DNA from: Microthrixaceae bacterium | Lineage (GTDB): Bacteria; Actinomycetota; Acidimicrobiia; Acidimicrobiales; DATDAH01 | Reading direction: 5' to 3' | Assembly: GCA_020637195.1 (NCBI GenBank) | Contig: JACJWK010000005.1 | Span: forward strand, 62,001-126,000 | Length of the DNA stretch: 64,000 nucleotides | In this document: positions 36,100 to 46,958 of the stretch, in pieces | Layout of the letters: each line of letters starts with the position of its first letter | Numbering within the stretch: position 1 is the stretch's first letter | Notes under the pieces: generated by a model | Told to the model about the DNA's origin: nothing | The model's input: the letters and a program-made list of their open reading frames with translations, nothing else | The model's database searches: none | Position numbers and translations under genes: made by a program

Positions 36100-37680
36100 C
36101 TTCATCGCCCAGCAGTAGTCCGCCTTGCCCACGGGCGGCACGCCACCTCGTCGACGACGGTGACCGCCGGGGCACCGCCAGCAGCCGCCAGGTGCGCGGC
36201 AGTGGGCCATCAGCCTCTCCTCGTCACGGGGCGCGGGCCGACCGAAGATCCTGCGGCGACGGTCTGGCCCAGCGGTCGTCGTCCACCCGACGACCGCGTC
36301 GTACACCGTGTCGTGGGCCTTCAGCACCGCCTCGACCTCCTCAGGGAAGACCTTCTCGCCTCCGGTGTTGAAGTGCAGACCGACCCCCCGACCGAGCAGG
36401 GTGATGGAGCCGTCCGGACTCGACAACCGTCGCCATGTCGCCGGTGACGGCCAGCGGTGACCGCCGGCCTCGACAGAAGGTCTCAGCGGTCTTCTCGGGG
36501 TCCTTAAGCGCGGTAGCGGGGGGATGTGGCCCCGCAGCGCCACCCGCCCGGCCACACCGGACCCAGGGGCACCGGCGACAGGTCGTCGTCAGGCACCGGT
36601 GTTGTCGTCGAGGGGCTACAGACCGGGGCGGGCCGCGCGTCGCCCTCTCGGGGACAGGCCCTGGCGGCGGTTCCCTGGGCGCGGTCTCCGGACGAGCCAG
36701 ACCCGTCGCTGACCACGCTGTTCAGGAAGGTCGTCTGAGGCTGCACCACCGACGGCGTGAGGGGTGCCCGAGCCGATGGCGGCAGCGACGACGTCAGAAG
36801 CGGTCGGCCCCGCCCGCCGCGTCCCAGGCGTCGAGGACAGGCCGCGTCGCCCACACGACGAGCAGGTTATTGCTCGTCCTCCGACCGCCTGTAGACGCTC
36901 CAGGGTCGACGACCCGGGAGGAGCACCACCTTGCCGCCGTGACCGACATCCCGACGTCACTGGGCAGCCGCGTGCATGAGCGGGGCGGAAACCGGCAGGA
37001 ACGTGAAGGGGGCGTCGGTGTGTCTCACCGCATCAGCCAGCTCCTCAGGCCGCTCGGCCACCCCAGCGTACCAGGTGCGGTCGCCGCCGCCGATGGGCGA
37101 AGAAGGCGTCCTCTGGCAGACGGCCCCCTTCAGCATGCCGGTCGTCCCGCCGTGCCAGGGGACGTAGTGGTCGTCGCGCGCTGCGCTCAGAGAGCTTCGC
37201 AGTGGGCCGGGAGCCGGGCGGCGCGATCTCGGCGTAGTCCTCGTCGGCGACCGCGGCGAGCGCGTCGACGCCGCCCGTGCCGTCAGCGACCGCGAATTGC
37301 AGTAGTACCCGGCCAGTCCGCCCAGGCGCGACCTCGGCCACCCGGTCGGCGAACTCGGCGTGGTGGACTGGGCGCGACAGGTCGGCTGTTGAAGAGGTAG
37401 GCGAAGCTCGTCGGCGACGTATGGTAGTTCACGTTGATGCGTTTGGCAGATCTTGAAGGCGTAGGAACGCCTCGACGTGCTCGTGCCGTTACGCAGGTAG
37501 CAGCCCACGTGGTCGCCGGGCCCCGCATGCGCGCTCGCACAGGGGCGTGGGCCAGGCGTTCAGCCTCCACCGAAACGCCGTAGGTGAGGCGGCGCCCGTT
37601 GACCCACCACCACGACGAAGCGCCTCGCGGTGGGGACGAGGGTCCCTGCCTTGCTCCAGATGTCAGCCAGGTTGAAGTGA
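36100..37680 (-). pseudogene. Acyl-CoA synthetase (FadD family), frame-broken
   Basis: Recognisable AMP-forming acyl-CoA ligase on the minus strand, reading from about 37680. In successive frames: FNLADIWE-like start, VGCYLRNGT/AFKI with YVADEL (about 37400-37500), the P-loop YVPWHGGTTGMLKGA (about 37130-37170), a GGGDRTWYAG and ERPEELAD segment, PFTFLPVSAPLMHAAAQ (about 36960-37010), then the C-terminal hinge DGSITLLGRG with NTGGEKVFPEEVEAVLKAHD (about 36300-36410) and the catalytic-lysine region GKADY (about 36115). Multiple indels break it. Restored length would be near 530 aa, normal for the family. It converges on the WS/DGAT gene and could supply its acyl-CoA. Confidence 0.65.
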
Positions 37681-37726
37681 CAGGAGGTGTGACTGGTCAC
37701 GGCACCTACCGACCCTGTGGACAGCC

Positions 37727-40013
37727 GTGGTGGTCCTCAAAATCCGCCGCGCCACAGCGCTCCTCGTCGTCCTCGCAGCACTGTCCGTGGCCGTGCTGGC
37801 GACCCCCACCGCAGACGCCCAGGACCCAGGACCGGCGGGGACACCTCTCCTCCTCCTCCTTCCTCCTCCACCACCACCACGACCTCGACCACCACCGCCC
37901 CTCCCGCCGTCCAGCACCGTCGACCACGGCCGGGTACAGGACCGGCTCCGGGCCGCCGGCGACCTTCACCCGAGGAGGTGGCCCCGCGAGTTAGGCATCA
38001 CCTCTCGCCAGTGGGCCCGGCCGAAACCGACGAAGGCGGCGTCCTACGTCCCCCTTCCTCCGGGACCCGACGTGTGGTGCACGCAGTCGAACCCGTCCCC
38101 AGGCATCCTGCGGCGGCCACCACAGCTGCCCGCCATCGACATCGGCGCACCGTAGGCGCACCACCGTCAACGCCAGCAAAGGCCGGCGTGGTGCAGAGCC
38201 CGCCGGCACTCCGACAGCGACGCCGCAGCCTCTACGTGACCGTACGCCACCCGACGGCATCTCTCCCGCTACCTGCACCTGTCGGCCGTAAGGCGTCGTG
38301 GTGAGCCAGGCCGTCGACCGCGGCACCCCCCTCGGCCGCTCAGGCAACACCAGCTCGTCCACCTCCCCACCTCCCGCACCCGGCGAAGCGGCGCCGCTGG
38401 GCACCTCCAAGAGCTCAGGACGATGATCGGTGGGTGGGCGCGAGCAGGTGCGCTACGGGCACGTTCGGCACGACCGACTGGCGCGTACCTTCAGCACCGA
38501 CATGCGCAACGACGCCTTCTCTCGTCGCCGGTACTTCGACGCCCCGCCAGTGCTGCAGGGCGGACCGCCTTTCGCCACCAGGGGACTTCGGCGGCGACGG
38601 CCACGACGACCAGCGCCGGGCTTCCAGCAAGGACAGCCAACCGCGCGCGCGCCAGGGCGCAAACGATCGCAGTGGTGTACAGCGCTCCAGGGGATCACCA
38701 CCGACGGCAGCCAGCAGTTCGTGAGCGGCATCAGCGGCGTGGCGGCGTCGCCAGGGGCGGGCCCGACCTCCTCCAGGGGCCGCGCTCGCCGCCAGGACTT
38801 TGACGGCGACTGGCTACGACGACCTCGCGGTCCAACGCCAGGGAGGACGTCAGCAGGCTGGTCGATGCAGCGCCGTCGTGGTCCTCCGAGGCTCGGCCTC
38901 GAGCCTCACCGCCACCGGCAAGCAACGCTGGTCAGGCCGGGGCGTGCAGCACGCCGGGGCAGGCGACCAGTTCGCGCCGCCTCTCGCCGCCGGCGATTTC
39001 GACGGCATTGGCGCGACGATGACCTGGCCGTAAAACGCCCAGCGACGACTTCCAGGGGCGCCCGACGCCAGCTCGGTGACGTGGCAGCGGCACGGAAGCC
39101 GGCCTCAAGGGCCGGCTTTTGACCTCCGAGCTCGTGGCCAGCCGGGCCGGCATGGCCAGGACAATTGAACCGGCGACACCTGTTCAACCGCCCTCGCCAC
39201 GGGCGATCTGAAGCAGCCACGGTCGACGGCCTGGCCGTCGGCGGTCAGGCGAGGACGTCAGGCGCGCCGCCAGCATCGGGCCCGGGTACTCGTAGTGGGC
39301 GGCTCGCCGAGCTGGACTCGATCGCTCCTTCCAGCCGCGTCGTCCGGGCAGGCGCGCGGCGTATTGGCACCTCCGGGGCGCGACGACATCCTGGCGCAGC
39401 CGTCGCCATCAGTGACGTCAACGGCGACAGCACCGCCAAACCTCGTCGTCAGGGTCCCGGCAGAGACGCCGGGCGCGTCAACGACGGCGCCCTGCTCGTC
39501 GTGCCCAGCGCGCTGACGGCCTCGCCCGAGGGCTCCGGCAGCAGTGGTCGGGCAGCGCCGGCAGCAGGGACACCAGCGCCCAGGACCTCCTGGGCACCGC
39601 GCCGTCGCGGTGGGCGTCGGCAGTGACGGCGTCGCCGACATCCTAACCGGCATCCCGGTCTGGACGTCAGCGCCGGCACGGACGCCGGCAGCGTCGTGCT
39701 CGTGGCGTCCCCGCCGTCCTCACCTCAGACTCACCGGACGTGGCCGGATCCGCCGAGCCGAGGTTCGCCTGGGGCGAACCGTGGCGACAAGGCGCTTCGA
39801 CAACGACGCTTAGCCGCGACGACCTCGTCGTGGCGGCGCCTGAAGTTTCGCAACCGGCGCCATGACCGCCGGCGCGCTGACGGTCGTCCCGGGCAGCGGC
39901 GCAGGCCTCACCGGCGACGGCAGCGTGCACCTGGTCCGCGGCCGGGGTGGCCTGGTGAGCACCCGCCAAGGTCGACGAGCACCTCGGCGGCCTGCTCCCC
40001 GTTCCTCTTCTGA
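37727..40013 (+). pseudogene. Secreted FG-GAP (integrin-like beta-propeller) repeat protein, frame-broken
   Basis: The N-terminus is a clear Sec signal peptide (MVVLKIRRATALLVVLAALS then an ATPTADAQ cleavage region), followed by a Pro-rich stretch. From about 38580 the three frames together give repeated FG-GAP motifs: DFGGDGHDD (about 38590), TLTATGYDDLAVQ (about 38800), GSASSLTATGKQRWS and AGDFDG (about 38890-39010), DVNGDSTA (about 39416), then GSDGVADILTG (about 39620). Each repeat has the D-x-D/N-x-D-G-x-D calcium-binding loop with AGAVVVLRGS-like spacers. Such proteins form extracellular propellers. The frame is lost many times, as for every gene in this block. Confidence 0.6.
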
Positions 40014-40024
40014 CCCCGCCGCCG

Positions 40025-41475
40025 ATCAGGCGGAAGCCGTCGCCAGGCTCGTGGCAGGCACCTTGCCGGTGGGTTGCGGGCGGCCTCCACACCTCGAGCT
40101 GCTCCAGGGACCCGGACCATCAGACCCGCATCGGTAGGAGTGCTGCGCGCGCATCTCGTCGGCGGTCAGCGGTTCAAGCGGCGTCGGCGCAGACCACGAC
40201 CGCGCAGGCCGCTCCCCGGCGCAGCGTCAGGCGGGCCGACGACGGCCGCGTCGGCCGCAGCAGGGTGGGCGAAGAGGAGGTCCTCGACCTCGCCAGCTAA
40301 AGATGTTCTCGCCCGGATGATGATGTCTTCAACCGACCGGTGATGGCCGTGGCCGTCGTCCTGCACCCCGAGATCGCCGGTGCGGAGTAGCCGTCCTCGT
40401 CGAAGGCCTCGGCGTCGGGGCGCGGCGTCAAATAACCTTCATCCAGCGGGGCCTTAGCGGATCTCGCCCTCCTCGCCGGGCATAACCCGCCAGCCGTCGA
40501 GGTGACCACCCGCAGGTCGACGCCCGGCATCGGCCTCGGTGTCCAGCCTTCTTGTCGTCAGGATCGTCCGCGACCAGCGTGAGATGGGCCGCCTCGAACC
40601 AGGCCGTAGCCCGACAGGATCCCGCCGCTAACTCCCGGGCGTCGTCAAAAGCCCAGCCGGCTTACCGTCGCGCCGCGCCTGCAGAACGCCCGAACAGGGG
40701 AACAACAGCGCGTGATGGGATTGGCGCTGGGCCGCCAGGTAGGCATGTGGAACGGGGTGCCCGCCACGCGGTATTTCTGCCCAACACCCCGATGGTGAAA
40801 CGGCACGGGATCCAGAAACCTCGACCAGGTTGCGCTTTGCCGAACATCAGCCCGGTGAGCAATGGTGATGCCGCCGACGGTGAAGGGGCACCATCGCCCC
40901 CGGTCAACAGGCCCGACGTCGTAGCGCTGCCCCATGCCCCGGGCGATGGCGGCGATAGTGGCGTCGGTGCGCGCCGGATAATATGGCGTGCGGGTGCCGA
41001 AGAGCCAGCGGGCGGGCGTTATGTGGTCCTCGAAGGAGCTGATCAGCAACGCCAGCAGCGCCGCCGATCGCATGGGAAGCGCCAATGCTGACACCCTCCG
41101 AGGCCATGACCTCGCCAGCGATATCGTCGGTATGGACCCCGAAGTCAAAGCCCCTTCCAGGTGCAGGGACCACAGGCGAAACGTCAGGGCCTGGCCGGAC
41201 CGCGAAAGCCGACCTCGCGGCGGCGGTAGATCGGAGATCGGGTTCACGGTGGCGCCGGGGCGGGCGGGGCTGGCAAAACACAGCGACTCGATCAGGTCGG
41301 CAGCTGCCGGGGACGACGTCATATTCGCCGACGCCTCGCGCGCGGCAGAGCCCGCGGCAACGCTCACCGCGTCGTGGCACTGCACCGGAAGGTCAGGCAG
41401 CAGCGTCCTCGTCCTGCGCCATCGGCATCGGCGTCGCCTGACGCAAATCAGCTCCAAACGTCCGTCCTCGAACAT
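40025..41475 (-). pseudogene. Second acyl-CoA ligase (AMP-forming), frame-broken
   Basis: Minus-strand ligase reading from about 41475, where an ATG (MFEDGRL) has GAGAGG upstream. In changing frames: PFTVGGITIAHR and DPVPFHHRGVGQ-like sequence (about 40800-40900), TGTPFHMPT, MPGVDLRVVTS (about 40510), EAFDEDGYS and GRLKDIIIRA-like (about 40290-40420), AGEVEDLLFAHPAAADAAVVG (motif core GEVEDLLFAHP, about 40260), EPLTADEMRA (about 40170) and PTGKV with the catalytic Lys (about 40070). This is the standard C-terminal domain of AMP-dependent acyl-CoA synthetases. It follows the aldehyde dehydrogenase gene by about 35 bp, suggesting one operon with it and the SDR. Confidence 0.6.
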
Positions 41476-41511
41476 CTGTAAATCCTCTCGTCGTAACGAA
41501 CCAGTGCGCAG

Positions 41512-43000
41512 TCAGCTGGACCAGACGACCGACTGGGCGGGAGCTCGCGCGCGCACATGCGGGCCGAACAGTCCCCGTCGCGCTTCCTTTGCTGGCGCCA
41601 GACCCGCCAGGCAGGGCCTCGTGGTTGCGCTGGGCAGTGTTCAAGCGGCATTGCACTGCGCGCAGCAGGGGCGGTGAGGCGGTGCTGGTATCAGCACTCC
41701 GAAGACTCAATAGTCGTACGGGTAGGGCAGGGGTGGCGTTGGCCAAGGGCCACGGCCTCGTCCTCGTCCTCGAACGCCAGAACGACCGACCGGCGAATCT
41801 CTCTGGGCCACGCATGTCGGCGGTGACGTCGGCTGACACAACAGGGGAAAAACCGTCACCAGCCCGTGTCAGGCAGGGAGCCCGCCAAGCGTCGGTGACG
41901 AGGTGGCACCCTCGGCAGCACCGCCTTCGGCGGCAAGCCCTGCACCCTTTCGCGGTCGCCGCAAGTCAACGGCTTCCACGATGGTGTCGGGCTCGAGGGG
42001 TCGCCAGGCTGGCCGCCGCCGCCGCGCCCCGAGGGCGCTCCACCACCTGGTGGCGGACGCCACGCTGGGCCCAGCACACGAGTGGGCGCCGTGCAGATCT
42101 GGCCGGAGTGGAGCGCAGACGATGCTCGGTCGGCGACCTGTGTCCAGGTCAGGCGTCGATCAGCGATGCTGGCGCCCCTTGCCCCCCGAGCTCGGTAGGA
42201 GCCGCTATTGTCGGCCAGCGACCTCGCCGATGCGCCGGCCACCTCAATGCTGCCGTGAAGCCCCAGTCATGTCCACGTCCGGCGAGGCCACGGCTTTTCG
42301 GCGCTGGCTGGGGCGTTGACCGTGCACCGGCAGGAAACCCGGCCTCCTCCGCGATCGCCACAGGCTCGATGACCGCAGAGCAGGTCCTGCGGTGGGCTTG
42401 ACCACCACCGTATCCCCGCCAGCCAACGCCAGGGCAGATCTGCCAGCCGTAACCCGTCATCAGGAGGTTAGCGGAGGTGATGGCGGCGACGCCACAGGCT
42501 GGCGGCTTCACCGCGGTGGCCCTCCGCGGCGAGGGGCGCGGCCGCCTGCTGGCCCCAGGCAACGGCAGCGCGGGTGCGGGCCAGGCCTCGCGCCTTGGCA
42601 GAGGAAGCGGTGATAGCCTGGGGGATCTGCAACGGTGTGGTGACCGCGAGCGTGGCGCGGTCTCCCGCCTGGACGGGGACAGGGTCGCCCATCCGCGCCT
42701 CCCGAGCAGGTCAGCCCACCCGGTCGACAGGGCGGCCCGCTCCTCGGGGGCAGTGCGCGACCACGCCGGGAAGGCCTCCGCAGCCGCAGCAGCGGCGGCG
42801 GGCGTCGTCGGGCCCCGACTCGGCGCGACGACGGCCTCCCGGTGGCGGGTTCACCCACCTCGTAGCCCGCTCGAGCCGTCGACTGAACTTCCCCGATCCA
42901 GCAGGCCGCGATTTCGCCCGGAGCACTCGTCATCGCGGGGGTACTCAGCCGCAATTACCGTCACCAGTCGAGCGCCGGCTTTGGTGAGTTCACTGGGTTT
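41512..43000 (-). pseudogene. Aldehyde dehydrogenase, frame-broken
   Basis: NAD(P)-dependent aldehyde dehydrogenase on the minus strand. Pieces seen: AAITSANLLM (the ITP-N region, about 42470-42490), NTVVVKPTA-like VVVKPTAGPALRS (about 42380-42410), EEAGFPAG (about 42330), an ELGGQGA segment that matches LELGGK (about 42190), the catalytic cysteine in SGQICTAPTRVL (about 42085-42120), VGDPLEPDTIV-like (about 42000) and a C-terminal LNTAQRNHEALPGG, matching the NTAQRNHEAPFGG end (about 41600-41640). A TGA complement at 41512-41514 gives a natural stop. The restored length would be about 480-490 aa. It could oxidise the aldehyde made by the neighbouring SDR or other dehydrogenases. Confidence 0.65.
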
Positions 43001-43525
43001 GGGAGACGATGGCGGCGTACGCCTACAACGGCGCGAGCGCGCAGTTGTCACCTTCGAGTCGGGCAGGCGGCAGTTGACCACGAGGCGCACGCCATTGCGG
43101 CGGTCTTCACGAGCGGCGCGTAGGGGGTGGTGGATGATCGGCGCCATGACGGGTTGGCCTCCGCGCGCAGCAAAAACACCGCTTGGTGGTGATCAGGTCG
43201 GCGCGTTGAGCAACGAGCTATACGAGCAGCACCCACCGGCTCGACCAGGGTACATCGATTGGGGTCGGCGGCGGGCGCCACAGCTCCGGGAGCAGGGGCT
43301 CAGCCCGCATAAACCGGGCGTCAAGGCCCCGCAGGTCGATGACCGTTCCCTCGCGGTCGAGCGCAGGTCGTCGGCGACCGGTGCGGCGCCTCGTCCGCCA
43401 GAGAAACCCACGATTCCTATGGTCCGGTATCCCGCGGTATTTCCCCATCATTTGCGTTCCGTGCTCAAATCCGATCACGGAACGTGGTTTCTCTCGCGAG
43501 AGGCGCTCGCGTGGGCCAGTTTTTA
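43000..43525 (-). other. Unidentified coding stretch between ALDH and SDR, frame-broken
   Basis: About 500 bases in which the minus strand gives protein-like fragments (REGTVIDLRGLDARFMRAEP near 43310-43350, MAPIIHHP near 43130, LVVNCRLPDSKVTTA near 43060) but no family could be recognised. It may be one small gene shattered by indels. The plus strand shows nothing better. Confidence 0.25.
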
Positions 43526-43527
43526 TT

Positions 43528-44315
43528 TGGGGCGTCCTGACGGGGCTCGCCGAGGAACAGGCGCAGCACCAGGTCGGCCTGGGCGCTCTCCAGCATCATT
43601 GTCCACCACCAGGTTCTGCTGCCCGGGTGACATGCTGGCGGTCCGAGCAGGAAGGCCACCACCGCCGCCACCTCGTCAGCGGTCCCGACCCAACAGGCGG
43701 TGGCGCGCTCGATCATCAGCCGCAGGGCCTCATCCGCCAGCCAGCGCAGTCGGCAGCGCGTGTCGATGAAGCCAGGCGACGCAGACTGACCCGGATGGTC
43801 GGCGCGTGCACAAAGGCGCAACGCTCTGCGTCAACGCGATCCACGCCGGCCTTATGCGCTGTACGGCGACTCGCCTCCGTTGACGAACTCGCCTGCCGAG
43901 GCCATGTTCCTGCGCCGCGGGCGCCGACTCACCGAGGAACGGCACGACCGCACAACACGATGAACGAGCCCGGAGGTTCCTGACACGATCGCTCGACCAG
44001 CGTCATCAGCCGTCGTGCAGGCGGCGCACGTTGCCGACGCCCGCGTTGTTAGAACACCGTGCTGAAGCCCCGCTTGTGTCGCTCCGCAGCCTCAACCCCT
44101 GCAGCGGCGACGGCGGGGCCGTCGACGACATCGACGGCCAGCGGGACCACGTCAGGCTCGTCGGTGAGGCGTCAGGCGGCGTCGCGTCCAGAGCGGCGAC
44201 GGTCGCGCCTCCCCGAGGAACCGCCGGCACGCCGCGGCCCCGATGCCGGCAGCGCCCGCCGGCCCTCCAGCAGGCCCCCTCGTCCCGATCGCCCGTCCGG
44301 CCCCACGCCGCCAAG
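43528..44315 (-). pseudogene. Short-chain dehydrogenase/reductase (SDR), frame-broken
   Basis: Classic SDR on the minus strand starting near 44315. The fragments are a nucleotide site near the start (about 44220-44270, with RFL-REGATVAALD-like sequence after it), NNAGVGNVRRLHDG (about 44010-44050), the SPGFIDTR motif after the active site (about 43760), ALADEALRLMIER-like sequence, VGTADEVAAVVAFLLG (about 43670) and a VVDDG-like end, LVVD-G (about 43610). The active-site YxxxK segment cannot be read reliably. Restored length would be about 250-260 aa. It ends the block of broken genes. Confidence 0.6.
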
Positions 44316-44347
44316 CTAGGCGGCGCGCGACCCGGCCCGCGCCGTGG

Positions 44348-44749
44348 TCAGGCCGCGAGCGCGGGGGAGGCCGGGGCGAGGATGGGCGCCGGGGCGACCT
44401 CCCAGTAGTCCCGCCAGGCCCGGATCAGGCCGCCGTCGAGCTCGAAGGCGCCGATCACGTCCATCTCGAGCGTCACGCCGTCGAGCAGCACGTAGCGCTC
44501 GGTGCGCTCCACCATCACCAGGTCGCCCTGCTCGGCCACGGTGGTCACCTCGACCTCGATGCGCTCGAAGAGGGACCGGAAGCTCACCAGGGTCTCGCCG
44601 ATGGCCAGGGAGCCCCGGACCTCGGAGCCCTGCACGGGCACGTTCTCGTACACCGCGTCGGCGCAGAAGAAGTCGGCGGCGGCCGGCGGCAGCCCGAGCT
44701 CCGGCCAGGAGGTCACCCACAACACGATCTGCTCGGCGTTGGTCCCCAT
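44348..44749 (-). CDS. Limonene-1,2-epoxide hydrolase / SnoaL-like protein
   Basis: 133-aa cystatin-like (NTF2-fold) protein. It matches the limonene-epoxide hydrolase branch: an FFCADAVYENVPVQGSEV segment, with a YENVPV strand that parallels the YxNxP motif, a VMVERTERYVLLDG strand with the conserved Arg, and AWRDYWE near the C-terminus, where the family has its DxxxxxR/WRDYFD-type acid pair. The ATG at 44749 suits the fold; the protein is short and single-domain. Isolated by the broken block on one side and converging with no partner. Epoxide hydrolysis is the family reaction, but other SnoaL proteins have no enzymatic role. Confidence 0.7.
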   Translation of the reverse strand: MGTNAEQIVLWVTSWPELGLPPAAADFFCADAVYENVPVQGSEVRGSLAIGETLVSFRSLFERIEVEVTTVAEQGDLVMVERTERYVLLDGVTLEMDVIGAFELDGGLIRAWRDYWEVAPAPILAPASPALAA

Positions 44750-44836
44750 GGCTCGACCGTACGCTCCGTTCCGCTGTCGGTGAATGGGCCGATCGGACCC
44801 AATCCCCCGGGGGGCCCTGGGCCGTTCGGCCCGGCC

Positions 44837-46306
44837 CTATCGACCGGTGCGCCGGCGCCAGGCGGCCTCCTGCTCGCCCAGGGGCGTGGACGGGGCGCCG
44901 TCCACGAACGGCCAGATCTCCTCGGCGATGCGGCGCCAGTTGGCCGTCGCCCGCAGCTCGCCGAGGACGGCGTACAGGCCCAGGTTGATGCGCTGGATGA
45001 TCACGAAGCTGGGCGGCACGTTGGCCGCCTTCATGATGTCGCCGTGGGGGCCGGTGAGGTCGAAGACCTGGCGCACCGTCTCGGACGCGTACGCCTCGTC
45101 GATCGTGGTGACCCGGTCCTCGAGCACGAACTCGTAGAAGTGGCCGAAGTAGTCCTCCACCTCCCGGTCCGAGAAGGGCTCGCCCGCCTTCAGGAGCCCC
45201 ACGCCCTCGATCACCCGACGGAACGCGGCCGGGTCGTGGTCGAGCACCATCGTGTCGATCATGTCGTGGAACACCCGCACCTCGTCGGCGGTGAAGCGCT
45301 TGACCAGCCCGAAGTCGAGGAAGGTCACGCGGCCGCCGGGAGCGAACAGGTAGTTGCCGGGGTGCGGGTCACCGTTGAAGGCCTTGAGCCGGTAGAGGCT
45401 CCCGAACACGAACCGGTAGATCGCCTCACCGGCGAGGTCGCGCTCGCCCTGCGACCAGGAGGCGAGCTCGTCGAAGCGCACGCCGTCGGCCCACTCGGTG
45501 GTGAGGACCCGCCGCGAGCTCAGCTCGTCGACCACCCGCGGGACGGTGATGAACGGGTGGTCGGCGTAGTACGCGGCGAAGAGGCGCTGGTTGTCGGCCT
45601 CGAGGACGTAGTCGAGCTCCTCGACCAGGCGGGCCTTCAGCTCGTCGACCAGGGCCGCGGGGTCGAGGCCGGGGAACAGCATCCCGGTGGCGGTGAACAA
45701 CAGGTCGACGTTCGCCAGGTCGGCCCGGATCGCGTCGTCGACGCCGGGGTACTGCACCTTCACCGCCACCTCCCGTCCGTCGTGCGTGACGGCGTGGTGC
45801 ACCTGACCGATGGACGCCGAGGCCACGGGGACCGGGTCCCAGTCCGCGAACACCTCGGCGGGCGGACGCCCCAGCTCCTCGGCCAGCACGCCGGCGGCCA
45901 GCTCGGGGCTCATGGGCGGGGCGTCCTGGCGCAGGTCGGCGAGCGCGCCGCGCACGTGCTCGGGCAGTCCCTGATCGAGGTAGCTGGCCATCTGACCGAG
46001 CTTCATCAGCGCCCCCTTCATGTTGCCGAGCGCCTCCGCGACCGCCTCGGCGGTGCGCAGCTGGAACTGCTGGTCGAGGTGCTCGCGCCGGTGCGCGGGG
46101 GCCACCGCCCGCCGGGCCCGGTGGGCCACGTAGGCCCCCGACGAGCGTGCGCCGACGCGGGCCAGGTCGAGGCTGCGCTCGGACCGCGACCGGCCCCGCA
46201 CCACGGCGGGGCCGGCTCCCGGCCGGTCCCGGTGGGCCCTCCGGCGCCACCACCACGCGCCGACCGCGGCGGCGACGAGGGCCGCCGCGGCGAGGCGCCT
46301 CCTCAC
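44837..46306 (-). CDS. ABC1/AarF (UbiB/ADCK-like) atypical kinase
   Basis: 489-aa atypical protein-kinase-like ATPase with one N-terminal membrane helix (LAAAALVAAAVGAWWW). Family motifs: KLGQMASYLDQGLP (the KxGQ extension), ASASIGQVHHA (Ala-rich nucleotide loop), VAVKVQYPG (ATP-binding Lys), FNGDPHPGNYLF (catalytic loop) and TFLDFGLVKRF (metal-binding DFG). All are intact. UbiB relatives act in quinone or lipid trafficking; actinobacterial copies are mostly uncharacterised. The GTG at 46306 overlaps the TetR stop (GTGA), which makes it the last gene of the LLM-isochorismatase-TetR operon. Confidence 0.85.
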   Translation of the reverse strand: MRRRLAAAALVAAAVGAWWWRRRAHRDRPGAGPAVVRGRSRSERSLDLARVGARSSGAYVAHRARRAVAPAHRREHLDQQFQLRTAEAVAEALGNMKGALMKLGQMASYLDQGLPEHVRGALADLRQDAPPMSPELAAGVLAEELGRPPAEVFADWDPVPVASASIGQVHHAVTHDGREVAVKVQYPGVDDAIRADLANVDLLFTATGMLFPGLDPAALVDELKARLVEELDYVLEADNQRLFAAYYADHPFITVPRVVDELSSRRVLTTEWADGVRFDELASWSQGERDLAGEAIYRFVFGSLYRLKAFNGDPHPGNYLFAPGGRVTFLDFGLVKRFTADEVRVFHDMIDTMVLDHDPAAFRRVIEGVGLLKAGEPFSDREVEDYFGHFYEFVLEDRVTTIDEAYASETVRQVFDLTGPHGDIMKAANVPPSFVIIQRINLGLYAVLGELRATANWRRIAEEIWPFVDGAPSTPLGEQEAAWRRRTGR

Positions 46307-46956
46307 CCCGTGGGGGGCGGCAGGTCGCCCGTGACCGTCGTGAAGAGGATCCGCGCCATCGCGGTGCGCACGTCGGCGGTGCGGATGCCCCAGAACTCGA
46401 AGCCGTACCGGTGCGCCGACACGTGGGCGAGCATCGCGCTCAGCACGCCGGCGGTGGCCATGGGGTCGACGGTGTCCCGTCGCGTGCGCCCCTGGCGCTC
46501 CACGATCACGTCCTGGAGCGCGACCGTGAACTCGTTCATGAGCCTGGTGCGGATGCTCTGGAAGCGCCGGTCGCCCTCCCCCGTGGCCAGGTCCACCACC
46601 CGCAGCACCGAGTGGTGGCGGTCCCAGAAGTCGATGAACCCGTCGGCGACGGCCAGGGCCGTGGCGTAGCCGTGCTCGGCGTCCCACGTCCCCTCCCGGA
46701 CGAGGCCGATGAGCTGGTCGGACCCCGCGCGGGCCATCTCCTCGGCCAGCACGAGCACCGCCGCCTCGACGTCGGGGAAGTACTGGTAGAAGGTGGCTGG
46801 GGACGTGCCCGCCTCGCGGGCGATGTCGACCACCTTCAGGTCCCGGTACGACGTCGTGGTCAACATCGCCGAGGTCCGGTCCAGGAGCCGCTGGCGCGTG
46901 GCCAGCCCACGTCGCCCGGGCACCCGTCCGTCGACGGCGCGCAGCTCGGGTTCCAC
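46303..46956 (-). CDS. TetR-family transcriptional regulator
   Basis: 217-aa repressor-type protein. The helix-turn-helix is in VVDIAREAGTSPATFYQYFPD, residues ~32-52 (motif TSPATFYQYFP), preceded by the typical TRQRLLDRTSAML helix. The C-terminal ligand-binding domain is helical, with no named match. The GTG at 46956 starts 2 bp after the stop of the isochorismatase-like gene, and its own stop overlaps the ABC1 kinase start. Being inside the operon read from about 48551, it may control that promoter, where a 15-bp palindrome sits at 48571. Confidence 0.88.
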   Translation of the reverse strand: MEPELRAVDGRVPGRRGLATRQRLLDRTSAMLTTTSYRDLKVVDIAREAGTSPATFYQYFPDVEAAVLVLAEEMARAGSDQLIGLVREGTWDAEHGYATALAVADGFIDFWDRHHSVLRVVDLATGEGDRRFQSIRTRLMNEFTVALQDVIVERQGRTRRDTVDPMATAGVLSAMLAHVSAHRYGFEFWGIRTADVRTAMARILFTTVTGDLPPPTG

Positions 46957-46958
46957 GC

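Larger units (their letters stand above)
35300..44330. other. Block of dense small indels (suspected low-quality sequence), part 1
   Basis: From within the WS/DGAT gene to just before the gene at 44348, no gene keeps one frame for more than roughly 100 codons, although recognisable protein motifs recur in changing frames on both strands. Genes of unrelated function are all affected, and both flanks return abruptly to clean coding sequence. No transposase, integrase or repeat marks the borders. This pattern fits unpolished long-read or low-coverage sequence better than pseudogene decay. Annotations within it give approximate ends. Confidence 0.7.

Noticed and set aside
35300..44330. Genomic island of pseudogenes or a decayed mobile element
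   Set aside because: No integrase, transposase, attachment repeat or tRNA at the borders; genes look like ordinary chromosomal metabolism and the damage is uniform, which fits sequence error.
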